From: Bacteroidales bacterium
Lineage (GTDB): Bacteria; Bacteroidota; Bacteroidia; Bacteroidales; F082
NCBI GenBank assembly: GCA_016281295.1
Contig: JAEEII010000226.1
Location: 1 to 5,484 of the forward strand
Direction: 5' to 3'
DNA: 5,484 nucleotides
Made by a program: the position numbers and the translations under genes. Below are positions 3,501 to 5,484 of this stretch, piece by piece; position 1 is the stretch's first letter, and every line of letters starts with the position of its first letter. The notes below the pieces were generated by a model. It ran no database searches and was not told the DNA's origin. It worked only from the letters and a program-made list of their open reading frames with translations.

Positions 3501-5216
3501 ATGGCGTCTTTTAAAGAGAACCTGGCATTGGTTTTCGACGATGATCTGAAAACCAAACCATACAAATGGAATAATTATCTCGATCTTGTCATCATCGGGA
3601 TGATTTTCCTTAGCACAATTGCCGTTTTCCTGGAGACATTCCCGCTTTCAGATGGTCTTAAAAAATGGCTTGATGTCTTCGATTGGATATTTCTGGTGTT
3701 TTTTACGATAGAAGTATCTCTCCGCATATGGGCAGCCGATGAAATCGATCCAAAATACAAGGGGTTCTGGGGACGCGTGCGCTATTGTTTCTCATTCTAT
3801 GGATTGATTGACTTCGTATCCACATATCCCCTCTGGCTTGGATTTGGAGGCTTGCGTGTACTCCGGGTGTTGCGAGTGCTTCGGGTATTCCGTTACATGA
3901 ATGCCTTTCGCTTCTTTGGGGAGGCCTTCCGCAGCAAGAAGAAGGAATTGATGGTTTCCTTCGAGTTCCTGGTAGTTATCACCATCGTTCTGTCATTTGT
4001 CCTGTATCTGGTCGAACATGAATACAATCCGGATATCGCTGACGGATGGCAATCATTCGTGTGGGCGTTTGCCAAATACATCGGAGACCCTGGGAAAATG
4101 GCAGACATGCCGCTTGTGACTCCGGCTGGGCAGGTTATCGCCTTCCTTGTCGGCATACTCGGCATCGCCATTTTCGCGGTGCCGATCGGACTGCTGAGTT
4201 CCGGCTTCTCGGATGCCATGGACCAGGAGAAACGTTCGGAAGAGATCAAGGATTTTCACGGTCGGATGAGAACCGCATTTCGCCGTGGAGGCAACAAAGG
4301 GCTGCGGGAGTACTTGAATTCTCTCCCAGACGGAGGAGGAGATCGTTTCAAAGTCATCAATATCGTACCCCAGAGAAGGCCGGTGTCCTATTTGCAGGTA
4401 ACGTGCGGGATGACAATGGATGATATAATAGAAACTTGTAACGAGTACGAGTGTTTCCGGCTTAAAAATCTCACCGCCGCACTTAGCGACGAAGAGTTTG
4501 CCGCTGACCGTTTCATCGTAGAGCACTTCCCTCTCAACAGTAAGTATGGATGCTGCATTCAAAGAAACTCCAAAGTAACCCTTGTCTGCCCCACGGGATA
4601 TAGCGAAGTGGGCATAGGCTGGTTTGTCTATTACCTGGCCAAATTTGGGGGATTCAACTATATCTGCAAGGAAATTGAGGCGGATAGCAGCAATCCGGAT
4701 TCCTATTTTAATCTTTCATCCTTAGAATCCGACTCGAAACGTGCGGCAAATCGCGAAGCATTCCTGCAGGATCTGAATGAAATCGCTTCTGAATGGACGA
4801 TCATTATTGTGGAGCACCTGAAAGATTCCGTCAACCCAATGGACTTCCATTTCTCCGACGCACGAAAGGATGGTTTGGATCCAATCGTCCTGGATCAGGC
4901 TGCATACGATTCTTTCATCCGGCTCTTCTCGGATGAAATGGAGCACACCTTCGGCCTGAAAACGGACATCTGCTCGAAGCGCTATCCCCTTTTGAAAAAG
5001 AACCTGGCCTACACCTTACGGAAAAACCGTCCCGACTCCAACATCTTTGTACTTCGGGTCTCTTCGGAACTGGTTAACTTCAACTCAAGCAAACTCGCTG
5101 TCGCTTTCCATATTGCCCAGATCTTGAGCGGACAATTTGACGAAGGACGCGGTATTACCGAAACTGACCTTGCTGACTTGAAAGCAAAGAAAGTGGGATA
5201 CAGCGAGAATAGCTAG
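3501..5216 (+). CDS. Six-TM voltage-sensor ion channel with large unassigned cytoplasmic domain
   Basis: A 571-residue protein of the PF00520 ion-transport type. S1 is ~26-44. S2 is ~58-79, with E71 and R75 in F-F-T-I-E-V-S-L-R-I. S3 is ~96-112, with D104. S4 is ~117-139, with arginines at every third position (R119, R122, R125, R128, R131). S5 is ~151-171. The pore helix is ~181-192, S6 is ~208-235, and it ends in F-A-V-P-I-G-L-L-S-S-G-F. The filter region reads W-A-F-A-K-Y-I-G-D-P-G-K-M-A-D (188-202). It lacks the T-V-G-Y-G-D of potassium channels and the T-L-E-S-W of bacterial sodium channels, so ion selectivity cannot be assigned. Residues ~240-571 are a mixed alpha/beta cytoplasmic part that I do not recognise. 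It shows no Rossmann G-x-G-x-x-G and no cyclic-nucleotide-binding signature. Notable blocks are V-T-L-V-C-P-T-G-Y-S-E-V-G-I-G-W (359-374), M-D-F-H-F-S-D-A-R-K-D-G (447-458) and N-I-F-V-L-R-V-S-S-E-L-V (514-525). It is the last gene of the cluster, 18 bases after the repeat-protein gene. Confidence 0.85.
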   Translation: MASFKENLALVFDDDLKTKPYKWNNYLDLVIIGMIFLSTIAVFLETFPLSDGLKKWLDVFDWIFLVFFTIEVSLRIWAADEIDPKYKGFWGRVRYCFSFYGLIDFVSTYPLWLGFGGLRVLRVLRVLRVFRYMNAFRFFGEAFRSKKKELMVSFEFLVVITIVLSFVLYLVEHEYNPDIADGWQSFVWAFAKYIGDPGKMADMPLVTPAGQVIAFLVGILGIAIFAVPIGLLSSGFSDAMDQEKRSEEIKDFHGRMRTAFRRGGNKGLREYLNSLPDGGGDRFKVINIVPQRRPVSYLQVTCGMTMDDIIETCNEYECFRLKNLTAALSDEEFAADRFIVEHFPLNSKYGCCIQRNSKVTLVCPTGYSEVGIGWFVYYLAKFGGFNYICKEIEADSSNPDSYFNLSSLESDSKRAANREAFLQDLNEIASEWTIIIVEHLKDSVNPMDFHFSDARKDGLDPIVLDQAAYDSFIRLFSDEMEHTFGLKTDICSKRYPLLKKNLAYTLRKNRPDSNIFVLRVSSELVNFNSSKLAVAFHIAQILSGQFDEGRGITETDLADLKAKKVGYSENS

Positions 5217-5249
5217 GACTTGTATGCCGAAATAGTAGTTAGGGCGTTT

Positions 5250-5484
5250 TTATAGCTCCAGCCGAAGCACCCGGATGGGACGGTCGTGGCCCATGTATTG
5301 GGATTCGTCGATGACGGTTTCCCCGGTGGGGAGGAAGCCGCACTTCTCCATCACGCGGCCGGAGGCGGGGTTGTCGATGAAGTGGCCGCTGATCAGGGAC
5401 CGGATGGCGGTGGTGGTCCGGATCCGGGCGATCATCAGCCTCAGGGCCTCCGTACAGATGCCCTGGTTCCAATAAGGCTTGGCA
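5250..5484 (-). CDS. GNAT N-acetyltransferase (RimJ/RimL type), C-terminal part, runs off right edge
   Basis: The minus-strand frame is open from the window edge to the TAA at 5252-5250 and gives 78 residues. It begins A-K-P-Y-W-N-Q-G-I-C-T-E-A-L-R-L-M-I, the acetyl-CoA-binding motif (Q-x-G-I/x-x-x-E-A-L) of GNAT enzymes. It continues to the hallmark N-P-A-S-G-R-V-M-E-K-C-G-F-L-P-T-G-E of RimJ/RimL-like acetyltransferases and ends in I-R-V-L-R-L-E-L. Family members are usually ~160-190 residues, so roughly the first half lies outside the window; the internal ATG at 5435 is not the start. The substrate (ribosomal protein, other protein N-terminus, or small amine) cannot be told. Its DNA is clearly more GC-rich than the rest of the window. 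It is convergent with the channel gene, with 33 bases between the two stops and no clear terminator there. Confidence 0.88.
   Translation of the reverse strand, partial: AKPYWNQGICTEALRLMIARIRTTTAIRSLISGHFIDNPASGRVMEKCGFLPTGETVIDESQYMGHDRPIRVLRLEL

Noticed and set aside
4046..4562. Open frames on both strands within the channel gene
   Set aside because: They are alternative-frame shadows of the pore and C-terminal coding region with no signals of their own.
5217..5249. Bidirectional terminator between the convergent genes
   Set aside because: I found only a three-base GCC/GGC pairing and a short T-run, too weak to call.
5239..5475. Other open frames on both strands across the GNAT region
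   Set aside because: The high GC content produces long stop-free shadows; only one frame carries the GNAT motifs.

Overview
The window looks like a piece of a Bacteroidota chromosome, probably Bacteroidales. The signs are promoters of the TAnnTTTG (-7) / TTTG (-33) type, starts without Shine-Dalgarno sequences in AT-rich leaders, several lipoproteins, and a FISUMP-type lipoprotein of a kind common in gut Bacteroidales. No gene identifies the genus. Most of the window has the composition and gene content of accessory DNA. The last ~235 bases are clearly more GC-rich and may be host core sequence.

Layout. (1) Positions 1-667, minus strand: an XRE-type repressor/antitoxin-like protein with a near-perfect promoter and an inverted repeat lying over the -7 box and start codon. 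Its stop codon appears to be overlapped by the GTG start of a second gene that runs off the left edge, an arrangement typical of toxin-antitoxin operons. (2) Positions 634-947: a non-coding gap with several stem-loops, a plus-strand intrinsic terminator that has no visible gene in front of it, and a strong minus-strand terminator belonging to the next gene. (3) Positions 948-1376, minus strand: a small multi-pass membrane protein with a lipobox. (4) Positions 1377-1525: a divergent promoter region with a perfect -7 box for the plus-strand cluster and several palindromes. (5) Positions 1526-5216, plus strand: four closely spaced genes (gaps of 49, 24 and 18 bases) that probably form an operon. 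They encode a FISUMP-domain lipoprotein, an unrecognised lipoprotein, a secreted protein built of ~13-residue beta repeats that resembles the 7(1) septoil knot (DUF6150) family, and a six-transmembrane voltage-sensor ion channel with a ~320-residue unassigned cytoplasmic domain. (6) Positions 5250-5484, minus strand: the C-terminal part of a GNAT acetyltransferase, convergent with the operon.

How the genes may work together: all four operon products are predicted to be in or beyond the inner membrane. Two lipoproteins and a small repeat protein would sit in the envelope next to the channel. The channel keeps a canonical S4 arginine ladder but has no TVGYG-type potassium filter, reading Y-I-G-D-P-G at that place. 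A plausible but unproven idea is an envelope-sensing or defence-like module in which the secreted or lipidated partners act with a gated channel and its large cytoplasmic domain. The neighbouring TA-like pair and the composition jump at the right end fit an island edge.
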